Shown piece by piece: positions 29,809 through 38,614 of a DNA stretch of 64,000 nucleotides. The stretch is taken from contig NZ_CP024081.1 of the NCBI RefSeq assembly GCF_003033885.1, positions 3,371,320-3,435,319 on the forward strand. Direction: 5' to 3'. How positions within the stretch are numbered: position 1 is the stretch's first letter; every line of letters begins with the position of its first letter. Made by a program: the position numbers and the translations under genes. The notes beneath the pieces are model-generated. The model saw only the letters and a program-made list of their open reading frames with translations. It did no database searches and was not told the origin of the DNA. The DNA is from Pseudomonas rhizophila. GTDB lineage: Bacteria; Pseudomonadota; Gammaproteobacteria; Pseudomonadales; Pseudomonadaceae.

Positions 29809-29824
29809 ATGTAACCGGTTACAT
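29809..29824. promoter_or_regulatory. LacI/GalR-type operator
   Basis: ATGTAACCGGTTACAT is a perfect 16-bp palindrome with the central CG typical of LacI/GalR operators. It overlaps the predicted transcription start, an ideal position for repression, and lies between the lacI-type gene and its divergent operon. Confidence 0.8.
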
Positions 29825-29854
29825 TGTCGTCAGTCCCAGCATAAGAGAGTCGCG

Positions 29855-31021
29855 ATGAATCCTGTAGCAGCCAAAATAAGAATGGGCTTTGTCGGCGGTG
29901 GAGAGGGCGCTTTCATTGGCCAGGCCCACCGTCAGGCCGCGGGTCTGGACGGTGGTTTTGAACTGGTGTGCGGTGCGTTCAGCCGTGATGCGCACAACAA
30001 TCAGCAGACTGGCGCGGCCCTGGGGCTGGCCGCGTCCCGTTGTTACAGCGATTGGCAAGGCATGCTCGACAGCGAAGCGGCGCTGCCGGCCCATCTGCGC
30101 ATGGAACTGCTGGTCATCGTCACCCCCAATCATCTGCACGCCCCCATCGCCAACCAGGCGCTGCAGGCGGGTTTTCATGTGTTCAGTGAAAAGCCCGCCG
30201 CTATGAACCTGCGTGAGTTGCTGGCCCTCAAGCAAGTGCTTCAAAGCAGCGGCCGGCTCTACGGCCTGGCTCACACCTACCTGGGTTATCCGATGGTCTG
30301 GCAGGCCCGGGAGATGGTGCGCACCGGCGTGATCGGTGCGGTGCGCAAAGTGCTGGTCGAATACCCCCAGGGCTGGCTCAGTCAGGACGTCGCCGGGCAA
30401 GGCAACAAACAGGCCGGCTGGCGCGACGATCCTCAACAGTCAGGGTTGGGTGGTTGCATTGGCGACATCGGCACCCATGCGTTTTCCCTGGCGGAGTTCG
30501 TCGCCGACCAACCCATCGAGCAGATATGCGCGGCGTTGGGCACCCACATCCCGGGTCGGCAACTGGACGACGACGCGGCGATGCTGTTGCGCATGGCCGG
30601 TGGTGCCAGCGGCGTGCTGATTGCCAGTCAGGTCTGCGCAGGTGAAGAGAACCCGCTGAAAATCCGTCTGTATGGCGATAAGGGTGGCTTGGAATGGCGC
30701 CAGGAAGAACCGGCCAGCCTGATCCATCGTCCCCTCGACCAACCCCTGCGAGTCTTGCGGTCCGGTGTGGGCCAGTCCTGGCTGTGTGAGGCCGCCCGCC
30801 AGCGGATGCGGCTGCCGGCCGGGCATCCTGAAGGTTATCTGGAAGCCATGGCCAACCTCTATGGCGATTTTGCCCGTGCCATACGGGCCGCCGCGCCAGG
30901 GCCAGACGCCCCCGGCGTACCCGGCATCGAAACCGGTCTGCGGGGCATGGCCTTTATCGAAGCGGCCATTGCCAACCATCGCGGCGATACCAAGTGGACC
31001 GCACTGGCCTGCACACAATGA
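29855..31021 (+). CDS. Gfo/Idh/MocA family oxidoreductase
   Basis: The 388-residue protein has an N-terminal NAD(P)-binding Rossmann fold (MGFVGGGEGAFIGQAHRQAA), the conserved SEKPAAMN block with catalytic-type Lys near residue 113, and the DIGTHAFSLAEF motif (Asp-x-x-x-His) near 205. Family members oxidise or reduce sugar and inositol carbons, often at C3. It is the first gene of a likely operon with the isomerase-like gene (four-base overlap with an alternative start) and perhaps the permease, under the LacI operator. Confidence 0.93.
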   Translation: MNPVAAKIRMGFVGGGEGAFIGQAHRQAAGLDGGFELVCGAFSRDAHNNQQTGAALGLAASRCYSDWQGMLDSEAALPAHLRMELLVIVTPNHLHAPIANQALQAGFHVFSEKPAAMNLRELLALKQVLQSSGRLYGLAHTYLGYPMVWQAREMVRTGVIGAVRKVLVEYPQGWLSQDVAGQGNKQAGWRDDPQQSGLGGCIGDIGTHAFSLAEFVADQPIEQICAALGTHIPGRQLDDDAAMLLRMAGGASGVLIASQVCAGEENPLKIRLYGDKGGLEWRQEEPASLIHRPLDQPLRVLRSGVGQSWLCEAARQRMRLPAGHPEGYLEAMANLYGDFARAIRAAAPGPDAPGVPGIETGLRGMAFIEAAIANHRGDTKWTALACTQ

Positions 31022-31038
31022 ATCAGGAGAGCCCCGCC

Positions 31039-32118
31039 GTGAATCTCATTGCCCAAACACCGACAGGCCTGCGTGGCCCGGGTATTTTCCTGGCGCAGTT
31101 CATGTCCGCCGACGCGCCGTTCGACACCCTGGCGAACATCGCCCAATGGGCGGCCGCACAAGGTTACAAGGCCATCCAGCTGCCGACGTCGGGCACGCAA
31201 TACATCGACCTGGCCCGCGCCGCCGAGAGCCAGGAATACTGCGACGAACTCAAGGCCATTTGCGCCCAGGCCGGTGTCCAGATCAGTGAGTTGTCGACGC
31301 ACCTGCAAGGCCAGTTGGTGGCGGTGCATCCGGCGTTCGACGCACTGTTCGACGACTTCGCCCCGGCCCATCTGCGCGGTCAGCCCCAGGCTCGGACCGA
31401 ATGGGCGATAGAGCAATTGAAGCTCGCCGCCCGCGCCAGCCAGCGACTGGGCCTCACCGCCCATGCGACGTTTTCCGGTGCGCTGTTGTGGCCGTACCTG
31501 TACCCGTGGCCGCAACGCCCCTCTGGCCTGGTGGAGCAGGGATTCGCCGAACTGGCCCGACGCTGGTTGCCCATTCTGGACTGCTTCGACGCAGCCGGCG
31601 TGGACCTGTGCTACGAGATCCATCCGGGTGAAGACCTGCACGACGGCGCCTCGTTCGAGCGCTTTTTGCAGGCCGTCGATCATCACCCTCGGGCAGCGAT
31701 CCTCTACGACCCCAGCCATCTGCTCCTGCAGCAGATGGACTACCTGGGCTTCATCGATCGCTATCACGAGCGCATCCGCATGTTCCACGTCAAGGACGCC
31801 GAGTTCCGGCCCGACGCTCGTTCCGGCGTGTACGGCGGCTATCAGGGCTGGGTTGATCGTCCTGGGCGGTTCCGTTCGCTGGGCGATGGCCAGATCGATT
31901 TCAAATCGATCTTCAGCAAACTGACCCAATACGATTTCAGCGGCTGGGCGGTGTTGGAGTGGGAGTGTTGCCTGAAGGACTCGCAACAGGGCGCCGCAGA
32001 AGGCGCGGCGTTCATTGAGCGACACATGATCAGCAAGACCCGAAAGGCGTTTGACGATTTTGCCGGGGTAACGGCCGATGAAGATTCCAACCGGAGGTTG
32101 TTGGGCCTGTTGAGGTAA
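31039..32118 (+). CDS. Sugar phosphate isomerase/epimerase-like TIM-barrel protein
   Basis: The 359-residue protein belongs to the xylose-isomerase-like TIM barrels. Metal-ligand blocks are visible: Glu in CYEIHPGEDLHDG, Asp and His in LYDPSHLLLQQMDY, HVKD in FHVKDAEFRPD and Glu in AVLEWECCLKD. GTG at 31039 is preferred because CAGGAGAG lies eight bases before it; an ATG at 31018 overlapping the upstream stop would add seven residues. With a Gfo/Idh/MocA partner, likely roles are isomerisation, epimerisation or 3-keto-glycoside processing; the exact sugar is unknown. Confidence 0.9.
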   Translation: MNLIAQTPTGLRGPGIFLAQFMSADAPFDTLANIAQWAAAQGYKAIQLPTSGTQYIDLARAAESQEYCDELKAICAQAGVQISELSTHLQGQLVAVHPAFDALFDDFAPAHLRGQPQARTEWAIEQLKLAARASQRLGLTAHATFSGALLWPYLYPWPQRPSGLVEQGFAELARRWLPILDCFDAAGVDLCYEIHPGEDLHDGASFERFLQAVDHHPRAAILYDPSHLLLQQMDYLGFIDRYHERIRMFHVKDAEFRPDARSGVYGGYQGWVDRPGRFRSLGDGQIDFKSIFSKLTQYDFSGWAVLEWECCLKDSQQGAAEGAAFIERHMISKTRKAFDDFAGVTADEDSNRRLLGLLR

Positions 32119-32155
32119 CCGGCCCAACCCAAAACCCTATGGCGAGCAAACTCAT

Positions 32156-32247
32156 TGTGGGAGCAAGGCTGGCCCGCGATGAACGAAAACGCGATTCAAC
32201 GGTTGGACCGCGGCGCGGCCATCGCGGGCCAGCCTTGCTCCCACAGC
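32156..32247. repeat. REP pair (GGCTGGCCCGCGAT variant)
   Basis: TGTGGGAGCAAGGCTGGCCC and its inverted copy GGGCCAGCCTTGCTCCCACA enclose about 40 bases between the isomerase-like gene and the permease gene. Despite the shared strand, this may separate or dampen transcription between them. Confidence 0.85.
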
Positions 32248-32312
32248 GGCTCGCCACAACAGCACTTCTGAGCATTTTTCTTCACAAGAACAACAATAAA
32301 ACGGTGACTGTC

Positions 32313-33545
32313 ATGACCACGATGAACGCACGCTTGAGCGTGATGATGTTTCTGCAGTTCTTTATCTGGGGTGGCTGGTTCGTCACCCTGGGGACCTTTT
32401 TGTCCAGCACCCTGGGCGCCAGCGGTGGGCAGATCGGCATGGCGTTCTCCACCCAGTCCTGGGGAGCGATCATTGCCCCCTTCGTGATCGGCCTGATCGC
32501 CGACCGCTACTTCAATGCCGAACGCATCCTGGCGGTGCTGCATCTGTTGGGCGCGGTGTTGTTGTATCAGCTGTATGCGGCGGCGGATTTCAACGTGTTC
32601 TACCCGTACGTGCTGGCGTACATGGTGATCTACATGCCGACCCTGGCCCTGGTCAATTCCGTGGCGTTCCGCCAGATGCGCGACCCGGCGCTGGAGTTCT
32701 CCCGTATCCGGGTGTGGGGCACGATCGGCTGGATCGTCGCCGGCGTGGTGATCAGCTTTGTGTTTGCCTGGGATTCGCGCGAAGCGATCTCGGCGGGCGG
32801 CTTGCGCAATACCTTCCTGATGGCCGGCATCGCCTCGCTGGTCTTGGGACTCTACAGCTTCACGTTGCCGGCCACCGCACCGCTCAAGGCGCAAGCGAGC
32901 GCAGGTGGCGTCAAACAGCTGCTGGGCCTGGATGCCTTGGGCCTGTTGAAGGATCGCAGCTACCTGGTGTTCTTCATCGCCTCGATCCTGATCTGCATCC
33001 CCCTGGCCTTCTATTACCAGAACGCCAACCCGTTCCTGGCCGAAACCGGCATGACCAACCCCACGGCGAAAATGGCCATCGGGCAAGTCTCCGAAGTGCT
33101 GTTCATGTTGCTGTTGCCGCTGTTCATCCAGCGCTTCGGCATCAAGTTGGCGCTGCTGGTAGGCATGCTGGCCTGGGCGCTGCGTTACGTGCTGTTCGCC
33201 TACGGCAATAACGGCGACCTGGCGTTCATGCTCTTCACCGGCATTGCCCTGCACGGCATCTGCTATGACTTCTTTTTTGTCTCGGGGCAGATCTACACCG
33301 ATGCCAAGGCGCCGGAGCGTTTTCGCAGCTCGGCCCAGGGGCTGATTACGTTGGCGACCTATGGCGTGGGCATGCTGATCGGCTTCTGGGTGGCGGGGCA
33401 GGTGACCGATCACTATGCCGTGGACGGCGGCCATGAGTGGAGGAGCATCTGGTTGTTCCCGGCCGGTTTTGCGCTGCTGGTGTTTGTCTGCTTCCTGTTT
33501 ACCTTCAACGGCCGGCAGGCGGTCGTGGCCGCTTCTAAGGCCTGA
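32313..33545 (+). CDS. MFS permease of the NupG/nucleoside:H+ symporter family
   Basis: The 410-residue protein has about twelve membrane segments and NupG-family features: RLSVMMFLQFFIWGGWFVTL at the start, FRQMRDPALEFSRIRVWGTI and FYYQNANPFLAETGM. The family transports nucleosides in E. coli, but members next to Gfo/Idh and TIM-barrel genes are thought to import sugars. ATG at 32313 is used; ATG at 32322 is an alternative. Location downstream of the LacI-controlled pair suggests it imports their substrate. Confidence 0.88.
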   Translation: MTTMNARLSVMMFLQFFIWGGWFVTLGTFLSSTLGASGGQIGMAFSTQSWGAIIAPFVIGLIADRYFNAERILAVLHLLGAVLLYQLYAAADFNVFYPYVLAYMVIYMPTLALVNSVAFRQMRDPALEFSRIRVWGTIGWIVAGVVISFVFAWDSREAISAGGLRNTFLMAGIASLVLGLYSFTLPATAPLKAQASAGGVKQLLGLDALGLLKDRSYLVFFIASILICIPLAFYYQNANPFLAETGMTNPTAKMAIGQVSEVLFMLLLPLFIQRFGIKLALLVGMLAWALRYVLFAYGNNGDLAFMLFTGIALHGICYDFFFVSGQIYTDAKAPERFRSSAQGLITLATYGVGMLIGFWVAGQVTDHYAVDGGHEWRSIWLFPAGFALLVFVCFLFTFNGRQAVVAASKA

Positions 33546-33549
33546 GGTG

Positions 33550-33585
33550 CTGGACGTCAGTCATTTATGGCTGACGTCCAGTTTG
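33550..33585. terminator. Convergent hairpin shared by permease and alginate lyase genes
   Basis: CTGGACGTCAG, a ten-base loop and CTGACGTCCAG form a perfect 11-bp stem, five bases after the permease stop. The stem includes the last codons of the convergent lyase gene. The T-tract is short (TTTGG), so it is a moderately strong terminator at best. Confidence 0.6.
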
Positions 33586-34217
33586 GTGTAGGTCACTTTC
33601 CCGCCTTCGCTGGAAGAACCGACGTTGTCCAGGGTGTAGACGCCGGCCTTGAAGTAAAAGTTGTAGCCATGCCAGGCGCGGTCCAGCTTCACCTGCTTGC
33701 CAACGTTGTTGATCAGCACCGTGAGCTTGCCTTGCTTGTCCATTTGCAGGGAGTAGCTGAAGGTTTTGTTCAGTGCCACTTTCGGCACGGTATAGATCAC
33801 CGGGCTCTTCTTGTCCTTGGGTTTTACCCGATATTCCACATCGATGTTGCCGGTGCCCTTGGCGTAGCGATACACCAGCTTCAACAGCGGCGTAGGGGCA
33901 TCCTTGGCGTGGATCTGCGCCACGACTACACGGCCCTGGGAAGGGACCTGGTTCACCGCCAAAGTACCTTTGAGGGTATTGACGCCGCTGTTGTAACGCC
34001 AGTTGCGCAACTTGCCGTCTTTGGTGGTTTCGCGCAATTCGGAGCGCGGATAGTCACTTTTACCGGTGTGGGAGCCGGTTACCGGCGCCCAGAAGACAAT
34101 CCGCTCGCCGGAGCGGTTGAAATACTTGTTCTGCAGCGTCGGCATGGCCTTGGTCGCCACGACCTGCGCCGGGGTCTGCACGGGCAGGGTGATGTTCCAG
34201 ACAGTCAAATCGATCAT
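33561..34217 (-). CDS. Polysaccharide lyase family 7 (alginate lyase), no signal peptide
   Basis: PL7 enzymes cleave alginate by beta-elimination. The 218-residue protein shows the three PL7 blocks: RSELRE near residue 63, QIHAKD near 105 (Gln and catalytic-type His) and YFKAGVYT near 195 (catalytic-type Tyr), and is little more than one catalytic domain. The start at 34217 has GGAG nine bases upstream and the product begins MIDLTVWNITLPV, with no export signal. A signal-less PL7 lyase of similar size is known in P. aeruginosa (PA1167). It is convergent with the permease gene. Confidence 0.9.
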   Translation of the reverse strand: MIDLTVWNITLPVQTPAQVVATKAMPTLQNKYFNRSGERIVFWAPVTGSHTGKSDYPRSELRETTKDGKLRNWRYNSGVNTLKGTLAVNQVPSQGRVVVAQIHAKDAPTPLLKLVYRYAKGTGNIDVEYRVKPKDKKSPVIYTVPKVALNKTFSYSLQMDKQGKLTVLINNVGKQVKLDRAWHGYNFYFKAGVYTLDNVGSSSEGGKVTYTKLDVSHK

Positions 34218-34454
34218 GGTCAATGCTCCGACGGAACCGGCCATTACTCATCAGCCGGAATGGGCAAGATTACCTTCCGTGGCACAGTGTCCATGGTATC
34301 GACGGGGGCCTGTTTAGCTGCAGAGGCAACTGACGAATGGCTCTGCGCTGAGCCTTGCGGCCGGTTGAGCGCAGTGATGTCAATTTGACGCTGATCGGTT
34401 AGAGTACGCGCCGCCCGAGAGATGGATCCCGGGCGTTTTCTCATGGAGTATTCA

Positions 34455-34790
34455 ATGAACCACCTCAGCAAAATTGTCGCCTGCGCACTGGTTGGCCTGG
34501 CCCTGGCGGGTTGCACCGGCACCCCGATGAAAACCAAGCAGTACGACAGCAGCCAATACACCGTGGTCGGCCACAGTGAAGCGAAGGCCACCGGCCTGCT
34601 GCTGTTCGGCATGATCCCGATCCGCCAGAACAACCGTTTCGTGCGCGCTCAGAATGCCGCGATCCTGGCCAAGGGCGGCGATGCCATGATCAACACCCAG
34701 GTGCAGGAAGACTGGTTCTGGGCCTGGGTCCTGACCGGTTACACCACCAAGGTGTCCGGTGATGTGGTCAAGCTGAAAACCGTTCAGTAA
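34455..34790 (+). CDS. Small predicted lipoprotein
   Basis: The 111-residue product has a lipobox LALAGC with Cys20, followed by Thr-Gly, so lipidation and outer-membrane sorting are expected. The mature region (GHSEAKATGLLLFGMIPIRQ, RAQNAAILAKGGDAMINTQV) resembles small TRL-like lipoproteins, but the call is tentative. GGAG six bases before the ATG supports the start. It stands alone, divergent from the lyase gene. A GC-rich hairpin with TTTT lies just upstream (34414-34439) and may be a leader structure. Confidence 0.8.
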   Translation: MNHLSKIVACALVGLALAGCTGTPMKTKQYDSSQYTVVGHSEAKATGLLLFGMIPIRQNNRFVRAQNAAILAKGGDAMINTQVQEDWFWAWVLTGYTTKVSGDVVKLKTVQ

Positions 34791-34858
34791 GACTCACGCT
34801 GTTGTGGGGGAGGGATGTGCAGTGCCGGCTGGCGCGGATCGATCTGATCCAAACACTG

Positions 34859-35413
34859 CTAGTCAACAGTACGAGCACTTTCCTCCTCCCGAAGCCCAAG
34901 GCTCATGTCATCGCAGCTTTGCGACCAGGCGCTGAGCCATTCGGGCATGGCCGGTGAGTGTTCGGCCAACCCCAGTGCGCGAATAAACTCTCCCGGTGCA
35001 ATCGTGCCTTGGGCCGAACGGAACAGGCCGCGCATCATCACCACGCCCACCACGCGCCCCTGGCTCAGGAAGCGGTGTTCCATGAAGGTCCACTTCTCGT
35101 CCCAGCCCAGCAGGCGGGTGTGCACTTCGAACGCTTCGAACAGCTTCAGCTCCCGGCGAAACTTACCCCACACATCCCCCACGATCGGCACTGCCCGGTT
35201 GCGCAAGGCCACTTTGTAGGCGCCGCTGCGCAGCACGTAATCCATACGCCCTACGTCGGCAAGGGTGAAATAGCGGCCGTTGGTGACATGGCGGTTGAGG
35301 TCCAGGTCCAACGGCCACACCCGCATGCGCACCACGGTGGTATCCAGGGGGCCGGTCGGCTTGCGCCAGGGACGACGAAACAGCATGAGCAACAGTCGGA
35401 ACCAGAGATTCAT
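34859..35413 (-). CDS. Hotdog-fold acyl-CoA thioesterase-like protein
   Basis: The 184-residue protein carries the 4-hydroxybenzoyl-CoA-thioesterase-type motif LDLDLNRHVTNGRYFTLADV near residue 35, which forms the hotdog active-site segment, and FEVHTRLLGWDEKWTFMEHR. Relatives are THEM6-like thioesterases with an N-terminal hydrophobic stretch (NLWFRLLLMLFRR). Acyl substrate unknown. The ribosome site is weak. Confidence 0.87.
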   Translation of the reverse strand: MNLWFRLLLMLFRRPWRKPTGPLDTTVVRMRVWPLDLDLNRHVTNGRYFTLADVGRMDYVLRSGAYKVALRNRAVPIVGDVWGKFRRELKLFEAFEVHTRLLGWDEKWTFMEHRFLSQGRVVGVVMMRGLFRSAQGTIAPGEFIRALGLAEHSPAMPEWLSAWSQSCDDMSLGLREEESARTVD

Positions 35414-35615
35414 AAATACGCCCGCGAGGGTGGAAAACGCCGCACTTTAGACAGGCGCCGAGGCCTGGGCTAGGTGCGCAAATGACTGTTTTCGTGGAAA
35501 TCGCGCATTTGGGACATGTCCGGCGGGTTTGAACTCATCAGGAACCTGAGTTTGCGACGGCTGCGCCGCCGAGCGGGAGCAAGCTCCCTCGCCATAAAGG
35601 GCACTTTGGATTATC

Positions 35616-35729
35616 GATCGTTCCCACGCTCCTGCGTAGGAACGTCGCCAGGGACGCTCCGCGTTCCGCTTCTGGAAGGTGACGCAGAGCGTCACGGGAT
35701 GCATTCCCACGCAGAGCGTGGGAACGATC
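35616..35729. repeat. Long imperfect inverted repeat (GATCGTTCCCACGCTC family)
   Basis: GATCGTTCCCACGCTCCTGC at the left and the complement GCAGAGCGTGGGAACGATC at the right end enclose internal inverted segments (GGGACGCTCCGCGTTCC / GACGCAGAGCGTCAC). The whole 114 bp can fold into one large cruciform-like structure. It differs from the REP family elsewhere in the window. It fills most of the 331-base spacer 35414-35744, which also holds a decayed GGGAGCAAGCTCCC palindrome near 35576. Confidence 0.8.
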
Positions 35730-35744
35730 AACAAAGGCACAACC

Positions 35745-36125
35745 TCAGCCTTTGGCCGCCATCGCAGTCACTTCCACTCGCATTCCTTCAACCGCCAGCG
35801 CCGCCACGCCCACTGCGGCGCGTACCGGCCAGGGTTTGGCGAAGAAACGCTGATACACCTCGTTGAAGGCCGCGCGGTCGGCCATGTCGGTGAGGTAGAT
35901 GGTCAGGTGCAAGACCCGGTCCATGGAGCTGCCGGCGCCTTCCAGGGCTGTCTTGAGCGCCTGCAATGTGCATTCGCTTTGCAAGGTGATGTCACCCAGT
36001 TCCAGGCTGCCGTCAGGGCGAGTGGGGATCTGGGTAGAAACCAGCAGGCCGCCGAAGCCGGCGACGTCGGAAGAGATGGAGTCCGCGTCCGGGTCGGGGA
36101 TGAACGTGATGTCTTGGTTTGCCAT
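35745..36125 (-). CDS. RidA-family protein (imine/enamine deaminase type)
   Basis: RidA hydrolyses reactive enamines and imines released by PLP enzymes. The 126-residue protein aligns with the family: GGLLVSTQIPTRPDG, ECTLQALKTALEGAGSSMDR, LTIYLTDMADRAAFNEVY and PVRAAVGVAAL. The Arg in this last block corresponds to the carboxylate-binding Arg105 of classical RidA, so activity is plausible. It lies 37 bases downstream of kefC on the same strand. Confidence 0.9.
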   Translation of the reverse strand: MANQDITFIPDPDADSISSDVAGFGGLLVSTQIPTRPDGSLELGDITLQSECTLQALKTALEGAGSSMDRVLHLTIYLTDMADRAAFNEVYQRFFAKPWPVRAAVGVAALAVEGMRVEVTAMAAKG

Positions 36126-36162
36126 GAAAGCCTCTTGTTCAGGAAAGGGTTAAGGGGACGGA

Positions 36163-37989
36163 TCAGCTGCGCGCCTCATCCGTTTCGTTTCGATGATGGT
36201 CAGGCCAACTGTCGACGGGGCGCGCACGGTCTTCGTTGAACATTTCGGTGAGCAACGCGTTGGTGCGCTGGTAGGCGTCGTGCCTGAACTTGAGGTCGTC
36301 TTCCGGCTGGGCGACGATTTCCTCCAGCATCTGCAGATTCAAACGACGGAACTGATCCGCGCGCTCGCGCGCTTCGTAAGCCCCGACGCCCATCTGCACC
36401 AGCGCATTTCGGCCCAATGCCAGCGCGCTCTCGAAGGTTTCCCGCTCGGCGGTCTCTACGCCCATCTGCCGCAGGGTGATCAGGTGCCCCATGTCCCGCG
36501 CACGGACGATCAGTTTCAACGCGGGGAAGTGCTCCTGGGCCAGTCGGGTCAGCGTCAGGTTGTCCTGCTGGTCGTCAATCGCATTGATCAGCACCACCGC
36601 CTGGCCGGCGCCGGCCGCGTGGAGCAGATCGAGGCGAGTGGCGTCGCCGTAGAACACTTTTACGCCGAATTTGCGCAGCGTCTCGATGTTGTCGGGGTCA
36701 TGGTCCAACACCACCACCTCGACGCCGCAGGACATCAAGAGACGCCCGGCGATCTGTCCGAAGCGGCCGAACCCGGCGATGATCACCCGTGGGTTCTGCT
36801 GATCGACGAGGTCGGATTCCTGGCGGTCTTTCTTGGTGGCGGACTCTATTCGATCCAGCAGCAGGATCAGCAAAGGCGTCAGGCACATGGACAGGGCCAC
36901 CGCCAGCGTCAGGCTCTTGCCCCACTGGTCGGTCAGAATGCCGGCCAGCGTGGCGGCGCCGAACACCACGAAGGCGAACTCGCTGCCCTGGCCGAGCAAC
37001 ACCGCTTGCCATGAGCGTTGGCCGGCAGGGACGTTCAGCAAACGGCTGACGGCCTTGATCACCAGCAATTTGATCAGAATGAAACCCAGGGTCAGGGTCA
37101 TGACCTTCAGCGGTGCATTGATCAGCGTGCCGAAATCGATCGACATGCCGACACCGATAAAAAACAACCCCAGCAGTAAGCCTTTGAACGGTTCGATGTC
37201 GCTTTCCAGGGCATGGCGGTATTCAGAACTGGCCAGCAGCACCCCGGCGAGGAACGCGCCCATGGCCATCGACAAGCCGGCCTCTTCCAGCAGAAACCCG
37301 AAGCCGAACACTAGAAACAGCGCCACGGCGCTGAAGATCTCACGCAGACCCGAGCGCGCGGCGAAGCGCAGCAGCGGGCGCGTCACGTAGCGTCCCAACA
37401 GCACGACGATGCTGATGGCCACGACGATCTTGATAATCGAAAGCACCAGAGCGGTGCCGGACGGCGTGTCGCCGTGGGCCGCCAACAACGGAATCATGGC
37501 AACCAGCGGAATGGCCGCGATGTCCTGGAACAGCAGGACGGCGAAGCTGCTGCGCCCGACGGCGGTCGACGTCAGGTTGCGCTCGTTCATGGCTTGCATG
37601 GCGATGGCCGTGGAGGACAGGCTCAGGGTCAGGCCGACCAGCAGCGCGGCCGTCCAATTCAGCCCCAGGGCCGCACAGAACACCGCGATTGCCCCGCCAC
37701 AGGCGAGCATCTGCAAGGCACCGCCACCGAACACCATCCTGCGCAACGCCCAGAGCCGCTTGGGATCGAGCTCGAGCCCGATGACGAACAGCATCAGGAC
37801 GACGCCGATTTCGGCGAATTCCAGAATCGCCTTTACGTCAGTAACGAGCTTGAGTCCCCACGGGCCGATCACGCACCCGGCCAGCAGATAACCCAACACC
37901 GGGCCCAGGCCCAACCTGACGGCAATCGGCACGATCAACACTGCCGAACCCAGGTAGATAAGCAGTTCAATCAGGCTGTGAGTCTCCAT
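36163..37989 (-). CDS. kefC: Glutathione-regulated potassium/proton antiporter KefC-like
   Basis: The 608-residue protein has a CPA2-type membrane domain (about 12 segments, including [19 protein letters not shown] and the KefB/C pattern [18 protein letters not shown]) and a C-terminal regulatory RCK/TrkA-N domain from about residue 400 with NAD-binding motif [13 protein letters not shown]. Kef systems export K+ and acidify the cytoplasm during electrophile stress when glutathione adducts bind. The start at 37989 is set by [10 protein letters not shown] with GGAAG upstream, one base after the kefF stop. The longer frame up to 38262 overlaps kefF and is rejected. Confidence 0.93.
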   Translation of the reverse strand: METHSLIELLIYLGSAVLIVPIAVRLGLGPVLGYLLAGCVIGPWGLKLVTDVKAILEFAEIGVVLMLFVIGLELDPKRLWALRRMVFGGGALQMLACGGAIAVFCAALGLNWTAALLVGLTLSLSSTAIAMQAMNERNLTSTAVGRSSFAVLLFQDIAAIPLVAMIPLLAAHGDTPSGTALVLSIIKIVVAISIVVLLGRYVTRPLLRFAARSGLREIFSAVALFLVFGFGFLLEEAGLSMAMGAFLAGVLLASSEYRHALESDIEPFKGLLLGLFFIGVGMSIDFGTLINAPLKVMTLTLGFILIKLLVIKAVSRLLNVPAGQRSWQAVLLGQGSEFAFVVFGAATLAGILTDQWGKSLTLAVALSMCLTPLLILLLDRIESATKKDRQESDLVDQQNPRVIIAGFGRFGQIAGRLLMSCGVEVVVLDHDPDNIETLRKFGVKVFYGDATRLDLLHAAGAGQAVVLINAIDDQQDNLTLTRLAQEHFPALKLIVRARDMGHLITLRQMGVETAERETFESALALGRNALVQMGVGAYEARERADQFRRLNLQMLEEIVAQPEDDLKFRHDAYQRTNALLTEMFNEDRARPVDSWPDHHRNETDEARS

Positions 37990-37990
37990 A

Positions 37991-38512
37991 TCAATCTTCC
38001 TTCCAGGAGGCCAGGCGTGCGCTGTAGTGTTCGATTTGTGCATCCAGGGTTTCGGACGCGCCGGCATACGCGCCGTGTACCACGACCGGCTCCAGCCAGC
38101 GCATGTGGCAGTAGACGGCCGTTGCGTGGAGGGGCTGGGCCAGCACCTGGAAGCCCGGGTAGGCGCCGATCTGGAAATGATCGTGGTTGCCACCCGTGGA
38201 GACGGCCCACAGCAGGGGCTTGTCTTTGAGGGCTGTGGCGTCTCTGCCATAGGCCCAGCCATGGGTGAACACTTTATCGATCCACAATTTCAGCAGCGGC
38301 GGCATGCTGTACCAATACATCGGGTGTTGGAGGACGAGCAGTTGGCACTGTTCGATGGCGCGTTGTTCGGCCTCGACGTCGATGTCGAAGTCCGGATAAA
38401 GATCGTAGAGAGACCGTATGACCACGTCCGGATGGCTGGATGCCCGCTGGAGCATTTGCTGGTTGACCCGTGATTGGTCAGGGTAGGGGTGGGCGTAAAT
38501 GATCAGAATCAT
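37991..38512 (-). CDS. kefF: KefF-like NAD(P)H oxidoreductase, ancillary to KefC
   Basis: KefF is a flavodoxin-fold quinone reductase that binds KefC and is required for its full activity. The 173-residue protein shows [13 protein letters not shown] at the N-terminus, [20 protein letters not shown] near residue 63 and the WAVSTGG phosphate loop. Coupling to kefC with a one-base gap supports the assignment. Confidence 0.92.
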   Translation of the reverse strand: MILIIYAHPYPDQSRVNQQMLQRASSHPDVVIRSLYDLYPDFDIDVEAEQRAIEQCQLLVLQHPMYWYSMPPLLKLWIDKVFTHGWAYGRDATALKDKPLLWAVSTGGNHDHFQIGAYPGFQVLAQPLHATAVYCHMRWLEPVVVHGAYAGASETLDAQIEHYSARLASWKED

Positions 38513-38614
38513 CAGGGCAATTCCGGTAGGCCGGTCCTGGTCAAAAGGTCGGACATCCTACCGAGGAAGGCGCGTGTTGTTTAGAACATTGTTTGCCGGC
38601 GTATGGTGCCGGGG

